56,015 nt of DNA from Stentor coeruleus (GCA_001970955.1 MPUH01000414.1:1-56015), one strand, 5' to 3'; shown: positions 37,793-47,703, numbered from the stretch's first letter. A program made the numbers and translations. The notes: generated by a model from the sequence alone, not told the origin.

Positions 37793-39361
37793 ATGGCTTC
37801 TTTAACCATCGAGACTGAAAAAAAACTAGCTGATACAATCGCTTCTATAGCAGAAGGGGAGAAAGAAATAGAAATAGCAAGGATTAGTTTAACTGAAAAC
37901 CGGGACTTTGAACCTTTCTCAGCCTTTAAATCCTTAGACCGTTTAGGGATTGGATTTATCAGTTATATGGATCTCCAAGACTTCCTCAACAGAAACAGGA
38001 TCCCTTTCATCAGTCAAGAGCTTTCATCTTTGATCAAACAGTACGACAGTGACTCAGACGGCAGACTTGTACTTTCTGAGTTCCATCAATTAACCTTACC
38101 ATCAACAAATAATCTACTCAGAGATTTAGCTCAACAAAGAATTCCTTCATCTCGTCTATCTCTTGATGTTGAATTTCTTCTAGCAAGACTTCTAGACAAA
38201 GAACTGAGTTTCCAAAGAAGACTAGAATCTCTTAAACAAGATTTATCAAGTCGATACGATTTCTCTATGGTATCAGCTTTTTCTCTTATAGATTTCCCAA
38301 GTACAAGTTTTATAACAAGAGATAAACTATATAGTTTCTTAAGAAGAAATGGGAAACTTATTTATGATGATGATATTGATGCTTTATTAAGAAGAATGGA
38401 TATTGATGGTGATGAAAGGCTTAGTTACTCAGAATTTGCAGATTCACTTAGATCACAAGAACCTAGAATTACATCATCACCTAGACGATCACCTTCAAGA
38501 TCAAGTCCACTTCGTAATAGTTCACCTCTTCGTCGTACAGGAAATTCACCAAGTCGTACTGGAGGATCATTTTATCAGAATGAAACTTCTATGAGAAGCT
38601 CTTTTAATAGAACATCTCCTTCTAGAATGTCAGCAACAAGAATATCACCAACAAGGTCATCACCTTTAACTGTTGTTGATGAATCAGAACTTGTTAGTAT
38701 CTTTTTCCAACAAATCAACCTTGAAAGAGATTTGAATGGGTCTAAAAAAGATATAGTTTTATGTCCAGATTTTACATTGATTGATGCTTTTCAAATGTTT
38801 GATATCAATGATTTAGGATATGTTAACGAATATGACTTTGAAGATTGTCTTATTGGTTTAGGCCTTAGACCTTCACGAGAAGATATAGGTTTACTTTTCA
38901 AACATTATTCAGTACTTAACAATAGAAGATTAACTTATAGTGAATTTGGGAAAATATTCACCCCTAAAGAACATGAATATACTAGAATAATGAGTAATAG
39001 GACAGCTTTTAATGCTATAAGAAGTGAAAGAAGAAGAGTTTTTAATACTGATACAACTTTTAAACTTACTAAAGTTCTTAGATTACATTTAGAAACTGAA
39101 GCTGTTGCTGAAAGCTTAAGACATAGACTAGCAAGAAGACCCTCGTTTAGTATGCATGAAGCTTTTCAAGCTGTTGACAAAGATAGGAATGGGTATATAA
39201 CTTATGATGAATTTCAAGGATTATTGGAACAATATGGAATTTTTGCAACGATTAAAGATGTTGAGAGCTTGATGGATAGATATGATAAAGATAGAGATGG
39301 AAGGGTGTCGTATTCGGAATTCCTTGATGAAGTTACACCTAAATCCCCGAAAAAATATTAG
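37793..39361 (+). CDS. EF-hand calcium-binding protein with four hand pairs
   Basis: 522 residues, ATG 37793, TAG stop. Four EF-hand pairs lie at about 45-110, 165-225, 335-400 and 455-515. In pair 1 the second loop is canonical (Asp-Ser-Asp-Ser-Asp-Gly). In pair 2 the second loop is Asp-Ile-Asp-Gly-Asp-Glu, with the invariant glycine replaced by glutamate. Pair 3 is degenerate. In pair 4 both loops look functional (Asp-Lys-Asp-Arg-Asn-Gly and Asp-Lys-Asp-Arg-Asp-Gly). So three or four sites probably bind calcium. A Ser/Pro/Arg-rich linker at about 230-290 with repeated Ser-Pro and Ser-x-x-Arg separates the halves and looks like a phosphorylation target. Multi-EF proteins of this type are common in heterotrichs, where calcium drives the contractile and cortical systems; the link to contraction is a guess. 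Confidence 0.85.
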   Translation: MASLTIETEKKLADTIASIAEGEKEIEIARISLTENRDFEPFSAFKSLDRLGIGFISYMDLQDFLNRNRIPFISQELSSLIKQYDSDSDGRLVLSEFHQLTLPSTNNLLRDLAQQRIPSSRLSLDVEFLLARLLDKELSFQRRLESLKQDLSSRYDFSMVSAFSLIDFPSTSFITRDKLYSFLRRNGKLIYDDDIDALLRRMDIDGDERLSYSEFADSLRSQEPRITSSPRRSPSRSSPLRNSSPLRRTGNSPSRTGGSFYQNETSMRSSFNRTSPSRMSATRISPTRSSPLTVVDESELVSIFFQQINLERDLNGSKKDIVLCPDFTLIDAFQMFDINDLGYVNEYDFEDCLIGLGLRPSREDIGLLFKHYSVLNNRRLTYSEFGKIFTPKEHEYTRIMSNRTAFNAIRSERRRVFNTDTTFKLTKVLRLHLETEAVAESLRHRLARRPSFSMHEAFQAVDKDRNGYITYDEFQGLLEQYGIFATIKDVESLMDRYDKDRDGRVSYSEFLDEVTPKSPKKY

Positions 39362-39719
39362 GTTAGTTATTTTTAAACTGATTATTAGAAAAATAGTAGC
39401 AAAAATGTTTGAATGGATTTTAGTTTTTTATTTTGTTGCTAAGAAGAAATTATTTCAAATTCAAAGCTATAGACTGGAATTGGATTTGAGGAAAGTGAAT
39501 GTTTAAAGAAATTAATAATTATCAATACTTCTTCAAAAAAATTCATATAACCAAAAAAAATTACAACACAACACCTATTTCAAATTTCTAAAACAATATA
39601 AACATGATCTTCTATTAACTATTAAAAAATCCACAATAATTCCACTCCACGCAAAATCCTCTCTAAGTCTTTTCTAAACATCAAAAAGCATTTTTTACCC
39701 AATTCTAATATTTCGTTAA
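39362..39719. other. intergenic, no gene seen
   Basis: 358 bases between two plus-strand genes. G/T-rich to about 39,500, then C/A-rich before the next start. An open frame overlapping the EF-hand 3' end (39282-39506) has no support. Confidence 0.5.
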
Positions 39720-40419
39720 ATGTCAAAGAAAACCTACAGGAGGCCTCAAATGTTCACCAAAGACTCTCGCCCCGAAACCAACATCTCGTCAATAGAAAAC
39801 ACATTCCTAAACGAAACCAGCTTCAACAGCGACGTTGACATCGAAATTCGTCAGGAAATTGAAAAAAAATTCAAAAAGTCCACCGTCAACGCCAAGTACG
39901 TCTTCCCTCGTAAAGACCTATCAGAGCCCAAGCCTAAAAAAACCCCAGTCAAACCAAGAACAACATCCAAACCTAAGCTTTTAATGGAGAAATCCTTGCC
40001 AACAATGCACAAAGCAACCAAATCAACCCAAGATTCAACAGGACTTCTCACAAAACTTATGACCCTGAAGAAAATGCATAGAGTAACTTCTTCAATAAAA
40101 AAACTCAAAGATATGAAAATCACTATAAATAAGCCAGGTCGAACTACCCCTGCTAATATGATTTATCATAACAGAGCCTCAAGTCAAAATGGTAACAGAT
40201 CAAAAACCCCAGTTTTTTCACGTAAAGAAACTTCATTAGAATCAGCAACAAGGTAAGTATTTATTTAGACATCATAGAACTAAAAGTAATAAAAAGACTT
40301 ATTGTGAAAATAATAACACACAAGGAAAAACTGTGAGTAAAAAACCAGGACATGTTTATACAGCTTCTATGGAAAGTGTTATCCCAAGTGCGATTATAAA
40401 AAGTGTATCTTATTTTTAA
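39720..40419 (+). CDS. basic disordered protein with a 16-nt intron
   Basis: Unspliced, the frame stops at 40256 in the donor site. Removing the 16-nt intron 40253-40268 shifts into an open frame that runs to TAA at 40417-40419 and gives 227 residues. The junction codon is AG|A (Arg). The protein is very Lys/Ser/Thr/Pro-rich with no globular motif; a Lys-Pro-Arg-Thr-Thr-Ser-Lys-Pro-Lys stretch and a Lys-Lys-Leu-Lys-Asp-Met-Lys helix suggest a microtubule- or nucleic-acid-binding tail protein. The family is unknown. The stop is 13 bases before the next gene's ATG on the same strand. Confidence 0.65.
40253..40268 (+). other. 16-nt intron
   Basis: The sequence is GTAAGTATTTATTTAG. Removal carries the frame from an early TAA on for 50 more codons. 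It has a full GTAAGT donor and an A six bases before its end, as do the 15-nt introns. Confidence 0.8.
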
Positions 40420-40432
40420 TAATAATAAGATT

Positions 40433-40903
40433 ATGGGTTGCGATTTTTCTGTTGGAACTAAGGAGAAGTTTATAGAAGAAGTTTCGGATTTACAGGAAAT
40501 AGAAGTGAAGATTGATAAAAAACATAAGAGGATTTGTTATTTGATTGATGAATTTAGGAATATTGTGTCACCTGAAGTGAAGATTGAAAATATACGTGAA
40601 CAACTTGTGTCGCAGCTGGTTAAATTACAAGATATGATGAAAGAGGTGAAGGAGATAAAGGAAAGAAGTTCGAGTGATTCTTTGAGTATGAGCAGATCTT
40701 TTGAGTCTATAATAAAACGCCCACCTAAACCAGAAAATATTGTTGTTCCTCAAGAGATTCCGAGAAAAAACAGTGCTTTATCAACAAATCTTAAGGAATC
40801 TGTAAAATCTATTAAAATGCCTAATAGTCCTGGGAGTATTCTCGACGACCCTGAGATTATGGCTTTGATAAACAAAAACCGTAACAAACTATTAAAAAAG
40901 TAA
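40433..40903 (+). CDS. small coiled-coil protein with N-myristoylation signal
   Basis: 156 residues from ATG 40433. I chose this start because a longer frame would need a GTG, and because the N-terminus Met-Gly-Cys-Asp-Phe-Ser is a good myristoylation signal with an adjacent Cys for palmitoylation. Residues 10-80 form a charged coiled coil. The rest is Ser/Pro/Lys-rich with Arg-Pro-Pro-Lys-Pro. It is probably anchored to the plasma membrane or a vesicle. Spacing from the previous stop is only 13 bases. The family is not recognised. A fusion with the previous gene by a 25-nt intron (GT at about 40405) would be in frame, but 25 nt is unlike the other introns, so two genes is preferred. Confidence 0.6.
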   Translation: MGCDFSVGTKEKFIEEVSDLQEIEVKIDKKHKRICYLIDEFRNIVSPEVKIENIREQLVSQLVKLQDMMKEVKEIKERSSSDSLSMSRSFESIIKRPPKPENIVVPQEIPRKNSALSTNLKESVKSIKMPNSPGSILDDPEIMALINKNRNKLLKK

Positions 40904-41408
40904 CTAAAATAAATAACAAAATTAATTTATGGTTAATTTTATTTGAATATTATCGTTGGCATAATTATTTCATAGTATTTTCAACTTTGTAAAGTTTTTC
41001 CTATAAATATCTATTTTAAGTATAATTTTATGTTATTTAGCTATATGACATTATTTCAGTTATTAGGATTGATTATTTTTGGAGATTTTCGAGTTGGAGA
41101 ATAGTTGATTTTATTAAAATTACAAAAAAAACTTTCAAAAATGAGCATAATAAACTCCTAGGATAGATGTTTTTATATAAGCATTCCAAGTATTCAATAA
41201 ATAAATTGTAAATACAAAATACACTGGGTAGTAAGGATTTAACAGTATACACGAAATTTGTATAGAAAAGTTCATGCTGTAATTTTAATTTGCAATGTAA
41301 CTAAAAAATCAGTATTTTTGCATTGGCTGAATAGCATAAAAGAAATTATTTCAAAGATATGAATATATATCAAACTAATAAACTTATCAATAATAATTCT
41401 ACTATTAA
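40904..41408. other. intergenic, no gene seen
   Basis: 505 bases between convergent genes. Very AT-rich with no open frame of note on either strand. Confidence 0.5.
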
Positions 41409-42209
41409 TTATTTTTTATGTGGACATATAAAAAAAGCTAATATATCCAGTATTATCCATAATATGTCTATATGGAAAAATAAAACTATTTCAAATGGAT
41501 ATTTCTTATGTAGTCCTACATGTCTATCTAAAGGTAATAGTATTAAAAAGTATAATGTATAAAGGCCTAATAAAAGACTAGATATAAACCCATATACAAT
41601 GTATAGCGACATAAATGATACATAAAAACCAATAAAAGGCCCTGCAGCAAAAAGTAAATATAATAAGAAAGTTAGGTAAAATGATATAGGTGGCAAATAG
41701 GTAAATGCAATCAAACCGATTAGACCAAATGCTGAAATGACATAAAAGCTTATAAAAATCCAAAAATCTGTTATCGTCACTATAAAACTTATTAAAATCC
41801 CTGAAAAGAAAATATATAAAAAGTAAATTGTTATTGCTGAACACAATGATGAGTCTTTAAAGAAAAAAGCTAGTGTCATCAAGTAAAAACATGCGAAAAA
41901 GCTCATAATACAAAATGGGTAGTTTTTGTCTATAACCATTGCAAAACTTGGAACATAGGTAAATATTACAATACTCATAATAACCCAAGCACATTCTATA
42001 ACAATCAACCAAAGTATACTCCTCCATTGATTTCTATTTGTCTCGTAGTTATTATAAATCTTTGGGTCGCACAAGATTTTCAAATTTTTCTTAATAGAAT
42101 TCTTAGTTAATAAATCTCCATCTTTCCATACAGGAGAATCATCTGCGATACCGCCTTTATTATATGAACTATTTCTTGATGTGGTTTGAAAAGGTTCGTA
42201 TTCTTCCAT
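41409..42209 (-). CDS. seven-helix membrane protein, TMBIM/LFG-like
   Basis: 266 residues, ATG at 42209. The N-terminal 65 residues are soluble and polar. Seven hydrophobic segments follow, the first after an Arg-Asn-Gln-Trp-Arg-Ser motif. The C-terminal His-Lys-Lys-Tyr-Pro-Phe-Glu, then a helix with Asp-Ile-Leu-Trp-Ile-Ile-Leu-Asp-Ile-Leu-Ala-Phe-Phe, resembles the end of TMBIM/BAX-inhibitor-like proteins, where two aspartates form part of the calcium/pH site. In that family the proteins leak calcium from ER or Golgi and limit cell death. The match is by topology and tail only, so it is tentative. The stop region is rich in Lys-Lys. Confidence 0.55.
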   Translation of the reverse strand: MEEYEPFQTTSRNSSYNKGGIADDSPVWKDGDLLTKNSIKKNLKILCDPKIYNNYETNRNQWRSILWLIVIECAWVIMSIVIFTYVPSFAMVIDKNYPFCIMSFFACFYLMTLAFFFKDSSLCSAITIYFLYIFFSGILISFIVTITDFWIFISFYVISAFGLIGLIAFTYLPPISFYLTFLLYLLFAAGPFIGFYVSFMSLYIVYGFISSLLLGLYTLYFLILLPLDRHVGLHKKYPFEIVLFFHIDILWIILDILAFFICPHKK

Positions 42210-42483
42210 TTATATTCAAAAAAATAATTATTATATAAAAAAATAAGCCAACCTTCTGATAAAAATTTTAAAGCTAGAACATAAGAAAGATCAAAGATTT
42301 GGTACCGTTTGGAGATTAGGAGAAAAAAAAATTATCAATATTATTCATAATATAGGATATGATAATTATATGTTTTATCTGTTGAATAATTCCATGTCTA
42401 AGCTTTTTTATTTTAGTTTTGGTATATAGAGGAAGGATATTTAGTGATACTTCATATCGAACAAATTAGTCAAGCTGTTAAAA

Positions 42484-43176
42484 TCAATTATCTTTATCAT
42501 TAAAAGTTGTATGCTTTTCGATTTTAGGCTTTTTATGTATGTTTTTAGACTTTTTGGTTTTGTTAGCTAGGAAAAGGGTTTTAAATATTTCCATTGTAGC
42601 CCAAGCATCTTCTACTGATGAATGTTGTCCTGTTTGTATTATCCTACTTAGTGTTTGTTGACATAATTTTTGTAAAGATATGCTACTAACTCCAGCAGTT
42701 TCTGAATATAAAGCTTGGGTATCTCTGATTTTATCTTTAGGTAAATCAAGCTTTAAAGCATTGAGGTCATGGTGAATAGCATGTCCAACAACAATTTTAT
42801 TCCTTATAATATTCTTAACCATTTTACGAACTTCTTTAAAAGGTTTCCCTGTATTTAAATGCCTAGCTTTGATCCCTGTGACAAAAGTTCTATAGTTCAA
42901 TACTTTTTCATCAGGTTTTACATAAATATCAAGTAAAACATCACCTTCCATATTAACTATACTCACTCTGGCTAGTTTATTTTTATCATTTTCTGTACTA
43001 ATCATTTCACAATCTACAGCAACATAACTTTCATTGTTTATACTAAGAGACTTGTATAAAGAGTTTTTTTTCCAGTTTTTATCCAAGTTTGATTCTTTTA
43101 TTAGTCTTTTCTTTGGTAACTGTGGTGAACTCAGAGATTTTAAGACTTTTAGCATGTCTTTTTTCTCTGAGTCCAT
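42484..43176 (-). CDS. REXO4: REXO4/ISG20-like 3'-5' exonuclease
   Basis: 230 residues, ATG at 43176, TGA stop. DEDDh exonuclease motifs are all present: Val-Asp-Cys-Glu-Met (Exo I) near residue 54, His-Ala-Ile-His-His-Asp-Leu-Asn-Ala-Leu (Exo II), and His-Ser-Ser-Val-Glu-Asp-Ala-Trp-Ala-Thr-Met (Exo III with the general-base His). The Thr-Gly-Ile-Lys-Ala-Arg-His-Leu-Asn motif is typical of Rex4. Flanks are Lys-rich, consistent with nucleolar targeting. Yeast Rex4 acts in pre-rRNA processing at ITS1. The UGA stop after a conserved domain supports the standard code. Confidence 0.9.
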   Translation of the reverse strand: MDSEKKDMLKVLKSLSSPQLPKKRLIKESNLDKNWKKNSLYKSLSINNESYVAVDCEMISTENDKNKLARVSIVNMEGDVLLDIYVKPDEKVLNYRTFVTGIKARHLNTGKPFKEVRKMVKNIIRNKIVVGHAIHHDLNALKLDLPKDKIRDTQALYSETAGVSSISLQKLCQQTLSRIIQTGQHSSVEDAWATMEIFKTLFLANKTKKSKNIHKKPKIEKHTTFNDKDN

Positions 43177-43380
43177 ATTTTATGGATCGTAACATAAAGA
43201 GAGAGAATGGGAATAAGGTTTAAAATAAGAGATTTAAGATTTCTTAGGAAAAAAGAAGAAAAAATAGTTTCAAGGAAGAAGTTAGCTCAAGTTCGGATAA
43301 AAATTATATTAGACCAAGGAAATATTAGTTTGCCTATCAAATGACTAATTAATTTTAAAGTTAATATATTTGAATATAAG

Positions 43381-43809
43381 ATGCAAAAAGATTCATTGGA
43401 ATCTGAAACACTTAAATATAAAATGAGTGAGGACTCAAAAGATTTAGATGAAGACGTAGAGGTTTTAGAAAAAAACGAAGTTAATCAAAACATGCTTTGC
43501 TTTATGAAAACCATGACAGATGCTGACAGAATAAAAAGGAAATCTGTTGATATTTTTGAGGATAATAATAACAGCATCCATCCTACAAGCTGGGGAAAAG
43601 AAAGCCAAACTGCAACTTGTCGAAAATGTGGAAAGACAGGTGAAACAATTGCAAATAAAAAGTGTGGAATAGGAAATGCCTGTTGTAGTTGTTGTTTTGT
43701 TATATTTTGTATGTGCTTTTGTATCCCTTGTCTTTGTTGTTTCTCATGTGATGTTCATCACTATTGTTCTCATTGCAAAGAACCTCTTGGGATAAGTACC
43801 TTCATATAA
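43381..43809 (+). CDS. LITAF-domain zinc-binding membrane protein
   Basis: 142 residues, ATG 43381 (a second Met at codon 15 is possible). The C-terminal 70 residues form a LITAF/SIMPLE domain: Thr-Cys-x-x-Cys (CxxC), a Gly-rich spacer, a very Cys/Phe-rich membrane-dipping hydrophobic segment, and the closing Cys-Asp-Val-His-His-Tyr-Cys-x-x-Cys knuckle followed by Leu-Gly. The zinc site and the amphipathic segment anchor LITAF proteins on the cytosolic face of late endosomes. The N-terminal half is acidic and disordered. No PPxY-type motif is visible, unlike animal LITAF, so ESCRT or NEDD4 recruitment cannot be assumed. Confidence 0.88.
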   Translation: MQKDSLESETLKYKMSEDSKDLDEDVEVLEKNEVNQNMLCFMKTMTDADRIKRKSVDIFEDNNNSIHPTSWGKESQTATCRKCGKTGETIANKKCGIGNACCSCCFVIFCMCFCIPCLCCFSCDVHHYCSHCKEPLGISTFI

Positions 43810-44017
43810 TTTTTTAAGAATCAAATGATATCTAGGATGAAGTTGTTATAAATTGGGTATCATAGAATGATTATTTTGTTATATTAATCAACTTTGTTTA
43901 TAATGAATAAAAGTATGTAAATTCATTAAAGATCTAAATACTTTATAATTACTAGGTTTTTATTGGGGTTTTTTTATTTGAGTTATAAAATAAGTTAATT
44001 TATAAATCTAAAGAGAG

Positions 44018-45415
44018 TTAAAAAATAAAACAACTATTGATGTGACAACCACATCCAAAATCCCTACTTGCATTTTCGTGAGTTTCTGCAGTAACAGCAT
44101 CTATTTTATTGAAATTACTCTCAGCATCAAGTTTTGATTCATTTTGTTTTTCATATAGCAACTCTTCACTAAGATTAATTGTATCTTTACTATTCTGTTT
44201 CTTTTTATTTTTCTTTTTAGATTTTTTCTTATGTTTTTTTTCAGAAGCTTTAATTTCAACAATTACTTCTTTTTCTTCTTCTAAATACTCCTCTTCATTT
44301 AAACAGCTTTGCACATCAGCTTTTTCCATTCTTTCAAGTTCATCCTCAATACCATTATTTGAGTATTCATTATCCACACTTTTAGCATCACTATGATGAC
44401 TAATCCCACTAATATCATTTAACACGTTATAGTATTTTTCTGAATTTTCATGTTTTTTAGAGGATTTTCTAGAGTTTTCAATAACAGATTTTTTCTTTTG
44501 TTCATGAACTTCTGAATCACTTTTATTTTTAATATGACTATCTGGGAATACTGGAGGCCAAAATTTTTCTATATTCGGTGCATTTCCCCCAAATCTTTTT
44601 TCTACTTGGTCTAAATCGCACAATTCTAACATAGTCTCAGAAAAAGCTTTATTTTCAAAAACAACTTTTTCTTGAGTCGCTTTATCAATAAAAGGTTTAA
44701 CACAAGTCCACATATAGTAAATTGAACTTGGGGGGTTGAGGACAAAACTATGGGCAAGCCGGCATTTATAAATTTTCTGTAAAGTTCCACAAAGCTTAAC
44801 CATAGGTTTAAAAGGTAAATCTCTTATCCCTAGTCTACCCATTTCAACAACATTTACCCAGTTTTCAACTTTACCAGGAATAAGCATGTATTCAATAACA
44901 AATTGCATTAAAAAAACAGTTAAATCGACATAATCTTGTACTGAATGTTTTTTGAGGTTTATTTTTGGAATATCAAGAACTACTAAAGGTCGGAAATAAC
45001 GGTCTCTACCATGAACATATAAAAATCCTTCATCCTATATTGAGATTACTAGCATAGAATAAATTTTTGGGAATAGAATTTTATAGTCTAAAGGGATCAT
45101 TTCTGTAACTGTGTCGATTGATAACTTAAGATCTTTAAAAGCCTTACGAGTTTTGTAACCTGAACCATGGATTATTCTAAGAAGCTCGTTTTCATCATAA
45201 CTTGGAGGAAGAGTTAGTTTAGCTTTGGAGATTTGCTCTTTAAGTCGACTAAGCTTTTCTTTTTCTTGATCTGAATAGTTTTGATGTGCAAAAATGTTCC
45301 TCAAAGGGATTTTTTTTCCTGGGGATAAAATGATATCTTCAGGAGGATTAAAATCATAAGCTTCAGAAGGTAGCTTACTTGATTCTATTCCTTCAATCAA
45401 CAACTTATCTAGCAT
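44018..45415 (-). CDS. Sec14-like CRAL-TRIO lipid-transfer protein with C-terminal CaaX-like box
   Basis: 460 residues after removing intron 45035-45049. The ATG is at 45415; an upstream frame uses TTG and is not chosen. Residues 60-125 are a CRAL-TRIO-N helical region. The CRAL-TRIO lipid-binding domain runs from about 128 to 285: Leu-Tyr-Val-His-Gly-Arg-Asp-Arg-Tyr-Phe-Arg-Pro, a Met-Leu-Ile-Pro-Gly-Lys-Val-Glu-Asn-Trp, Gly-Ile-Arg-Asp-Leu-Pro, and Leu-Asn-Pro-Pro-Ser-Ser. The tail is Lys/Glu/Ser-rich and ends Gly-Cys-Gly-Cys-His-Ile-Asn-Ser-Cys-Phe-Ile-Phe. The last four residues, Cys-Phe-Ile-Phe, fit a CaaX box of the geranylgeranyl type, with extra Cys for palmitoylation. It is likely a phosphoinositide or lipid exchange factor tethered to membranes. 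Confidence 0.83.
45035..45049 (-). other. 15-nt intron (Sec14-like gene)
   Basis: The sense sequence is GTAATCTCAATATAG. Removal joins Tyr-Ser-Met-Leu to Asp-Glu-Gly-Phe-Leu-Tyr-Val-His-Gly-Arg-Asp in phase 0, restoring the conserved CRAL-TRIO start. Retention would add an in-frame TAG. Confidence 0.9.
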
Positions 45416-45617
45416 TTTATTTATAGTCAATTATTCTAACCAAATTTCAAGTTAAAAATGAAAACCTGAGCTTTAAAGCATATTTGATGATAAAAGGATT
45501 AGATAGAAAAATTACGTTTAACCTTTTGTGAATTTTTAAAAAATAATGTTTTTTTAATTATTAAACGTATATACCGCAAACCTATGGGGGTGATAAGGAT
45601 GAAACTCTGAATTTTTG

Positions 45618-45749
45618 ATGGGTTGTGGAAACATGCTTAGTAAATATGCTGATAAGAAGGTTAAAAATAACAACAAGGATTGGAAGAGTCTGAAAGAACT
45701 CCTGGAATTTTTGATAGCCTCAACCAAGAAAATCGTGAATTATAATTGA
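45618..45749 (+). CDS. 43-residue ORF with myristoylation-type start
   Basis: ATG 45618 to TGA 45749. The peptide begins Met-Gly-Cys-Gly-Asn, a myristoylation plus palmitoylation signature, then a Lys/Asn-rich helix with Trp-Lys-Ser-Leu-Lys-Glu-Leu-Leu-Glu-Phe-Leu. A second frame also reads as protein-like for about 18 codons after it (around 45685-45741), so the ORF may be a shortened remnant of a longer myristoylated protein. The rest of 45416-46147 shows nothing. Confidence 0.4.
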   Translation: MGCGNMLSKYADKKVKNNNKDWKSLKELLEFLIASTKKIVNYN

Positions 45750-46147
45750 AATAGATACAATTTTTTGTTTTTAATTTATAGCGTTGAATAAGAAAATACC
45801 TGAATTTTTAAAGATACTTTATTAATTATTTTTAGGAAAAATGCTATAAAAATTCGTGATTTTTGTATCTAATAAACAATATACCTGCATTTCTATTGAA
45901 TATTAAAAAAAAGCTGTAAAAAATAGTATTTTTTATATTTAATATTAGTTAATTACGTGCTTGTATATTTATTTTTGTCTATTACTGTATCTGAGTTCTT
46001 AGTTAATAACAACTTTAATTATTCAAATAATCAATCCATGCTGTTTTCAATATAACATTTACTAAGCTATCCTTTTCTTAATTCATTATCATAGAATATT
46101 CTTTTCTAAATAAAAATTTTTTTTTCCTTATCCCACAATCATCAACA

Positions 46148-46465
46148 CTATTTCCTTAATATTTCTATAAAATATATACAAGCAAACCAAATAATCGCAT
46201 TTATATAAAACTTTATATTAATTCTTTTATTATATAAACGATTTACTCTTTTTGATGCAGTTTTCTTAACAACTACTCTGAATATCACTGATTCTGTCAA
46301 GCACTTAAGGTATATTTTATAAATACTCTGATTACTCAACAAAATTTCATCAAAATTCTTATACACTTTACATTTATAAATATCAAGCAAGCCTTTACAA
46401 ATTTTACACTTGACATATACATTCGTATAACAATCTTGACATACTTTATGATTGAAATCTCTCAT
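46148..46465 (-). CDS. small Cys-rich protein with one membrane helix
   Basis: 105 residues, ATG at 46465, TAG stop. The start has two CxxC pairs, Cys-Gln-Asp-Cys and Cys-Lys-Ile-Cys, ten residues apart, which could bind one zinc like a zinc ribbon. A basic middle follows, then a hydrophobic C-terminal helix (Ile-Ile-Trp-Phe-Ala-Cys-Ile-Tyr-Phe) that may be a tail anchor. The family is not recognised. AT-rich codon use is like its neighbours. Confidence 0.45.
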   Translation of the reverse strand: MRDFNHKVCQDCYTNVYVKCKICKGLLDIYKCKVYKNFDEILLSNQSIYKIYLKCLTESVIFRVVVKKTASKRVNRLYNKRINIKFYINAIIWFACIYFIEILRK

Positions 46466-47023
46466 TTGATTTATTTAATTTTCAAACACTTTCATAGTTC
46501 TTTGCATATTGAATAGCCCATTTATAAAACATCAGCTTTACCTTTATAGTAAAATTTATGTTATTAAGATAGTATTGTAAGATTTTTATCACTTCCATAG
46601 TATTTTGATATCATTAGCAGTTGATACCCTGATTGGATTTATTAATAGTTTTCTCACAGAAATTTTATTTAAGCTTAGAATTTAGCAATTATCTCTAAAA
46701 TTATAGCAGATTTTATGTAATTTAGAAAAGTGGCTCTTGAGGAGATTTACATAGAATGCAGTAAAATTCACAGTCATAAGGGATATCCATTTATAAAAAG
46801 TATAGTTTTTATTTTAGAATATTTACAGTGATGGATAGGTTGTAAGATATAGAATGATTTACTATAAAAATATTTTATGGAAATTATAAGATTTTGTTAA
46901 CAAATTTACAATTTTTATATGAATTCAGCAAAAACCATCAAGATTTAGTATGAACTAACAAGAATCCATAAGCAAAAAAACTGATAATAATTCATAAACA
47001 ATTAATCATGAAAGATATTACTA
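46466..47023. other. intergenic, no gene accepted
   Basis: 558 bases. A 16-codon minus-strand frame near 46490-46545 (Phe-Tyr-Lys-Trp-Ala) precedes the Cys-rich gene and could be a lost exon, but no intron joins them. Nothing else stands out. Confidence 0.4.
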
Positions 47024-47404
47024 TTATTCGTAATAAGACCCAAACACAATAACCACAGCAAATAAACTCCCACTCATAAAAGAGCAAGATGCATAGTTAT
47101 CGATTTTCGGATTCCATAAACTCTTAGAAGCAACTCTCATTCCCTGATTCAAATTCTCCCCAATAAAAGTTTGTACAATAATTTTATATCTCGGCATCTT
47201 TAATGATTTGCATTTTATCTTCACCAGGTTACTTATTTCAAGTGCCAAAGATTGGGCTACTTTATCATCATAAGTTACTCCAGTTAGTTTTTCATTCAAA
47301 ATATCATTGATAATTTTTTTCACTACTGATGGGTAGAATTTTTCATCATCTTTTGGCTCCATTCTATGGGTTGAAGTCATTCCGTACTCTGCTGGAACTG
47401 CCAT
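47024..47404 (-). CDS. Tctex1-type dynein light chain
   Basis: 126 residues, ATG at 47404. The second half is a full Tctex-1 domain: Lys-Met-Pro-Arg-Tyr-Lys-Ile-Ile-Val-Gln-Thr-Phe-Ile-Gly-Glu, an Ala-Ser-Lys-Ser-Leu-Trp-Asn-Pro strand, and the terminal Asp-Asn-Tyr-Ala-Ser-Cys-Ser-Phe ... Leu-Phe-Ala-Val-Val-Ile-Val-Phe-Gly-Ser-Tyr-Tyr. The Trp-Asn-Pro and Asp-Asn-Tyr are closest to the DYNLT2/TCTEX1D group, which serves intraflagellar and axonemal dyneins. It lacks the long N-terminal extension of some members. Function transferred from family. Confidence 0.9.
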   Translation of the reverse strand: MAVPAEYGMTSTHRMEPKDDEKFYPSVVKKIINDILNEKLTGVTYDDKVAQSLALEISNLVKIKCKSLKMPRYKIIVQTFIGENLNQGMRVASKSLWNPKIDNYASCSFMSGSLFAVVIVFGSYYE

Positions 47405-47703
47405 TTTATAATTATATATAAGTATGATTTATAACTAAAACCTATAAATTGTTAGAATAAAGTGTGTAATGGAAATTTATATTTAAGGGTTAATTATTTT
47501 TAAAGCGGAAAGTTTAGTAGTCATATTTGGGTTTTGTGTGGTATCATGGTGAATAGATTGGTTTGTTAAAAGATAGCATGTAAGAGTTCTGTGAGAATTT
47601 AAGAATTTTTAGGTATGTGATATTGAAAAAAATATACTTTGAAGTTGTGTGGATTAGGATTGTGTAGAGAGTTAAGATGCTTTCTTATTTGCTTATGAGA
47701 TGG

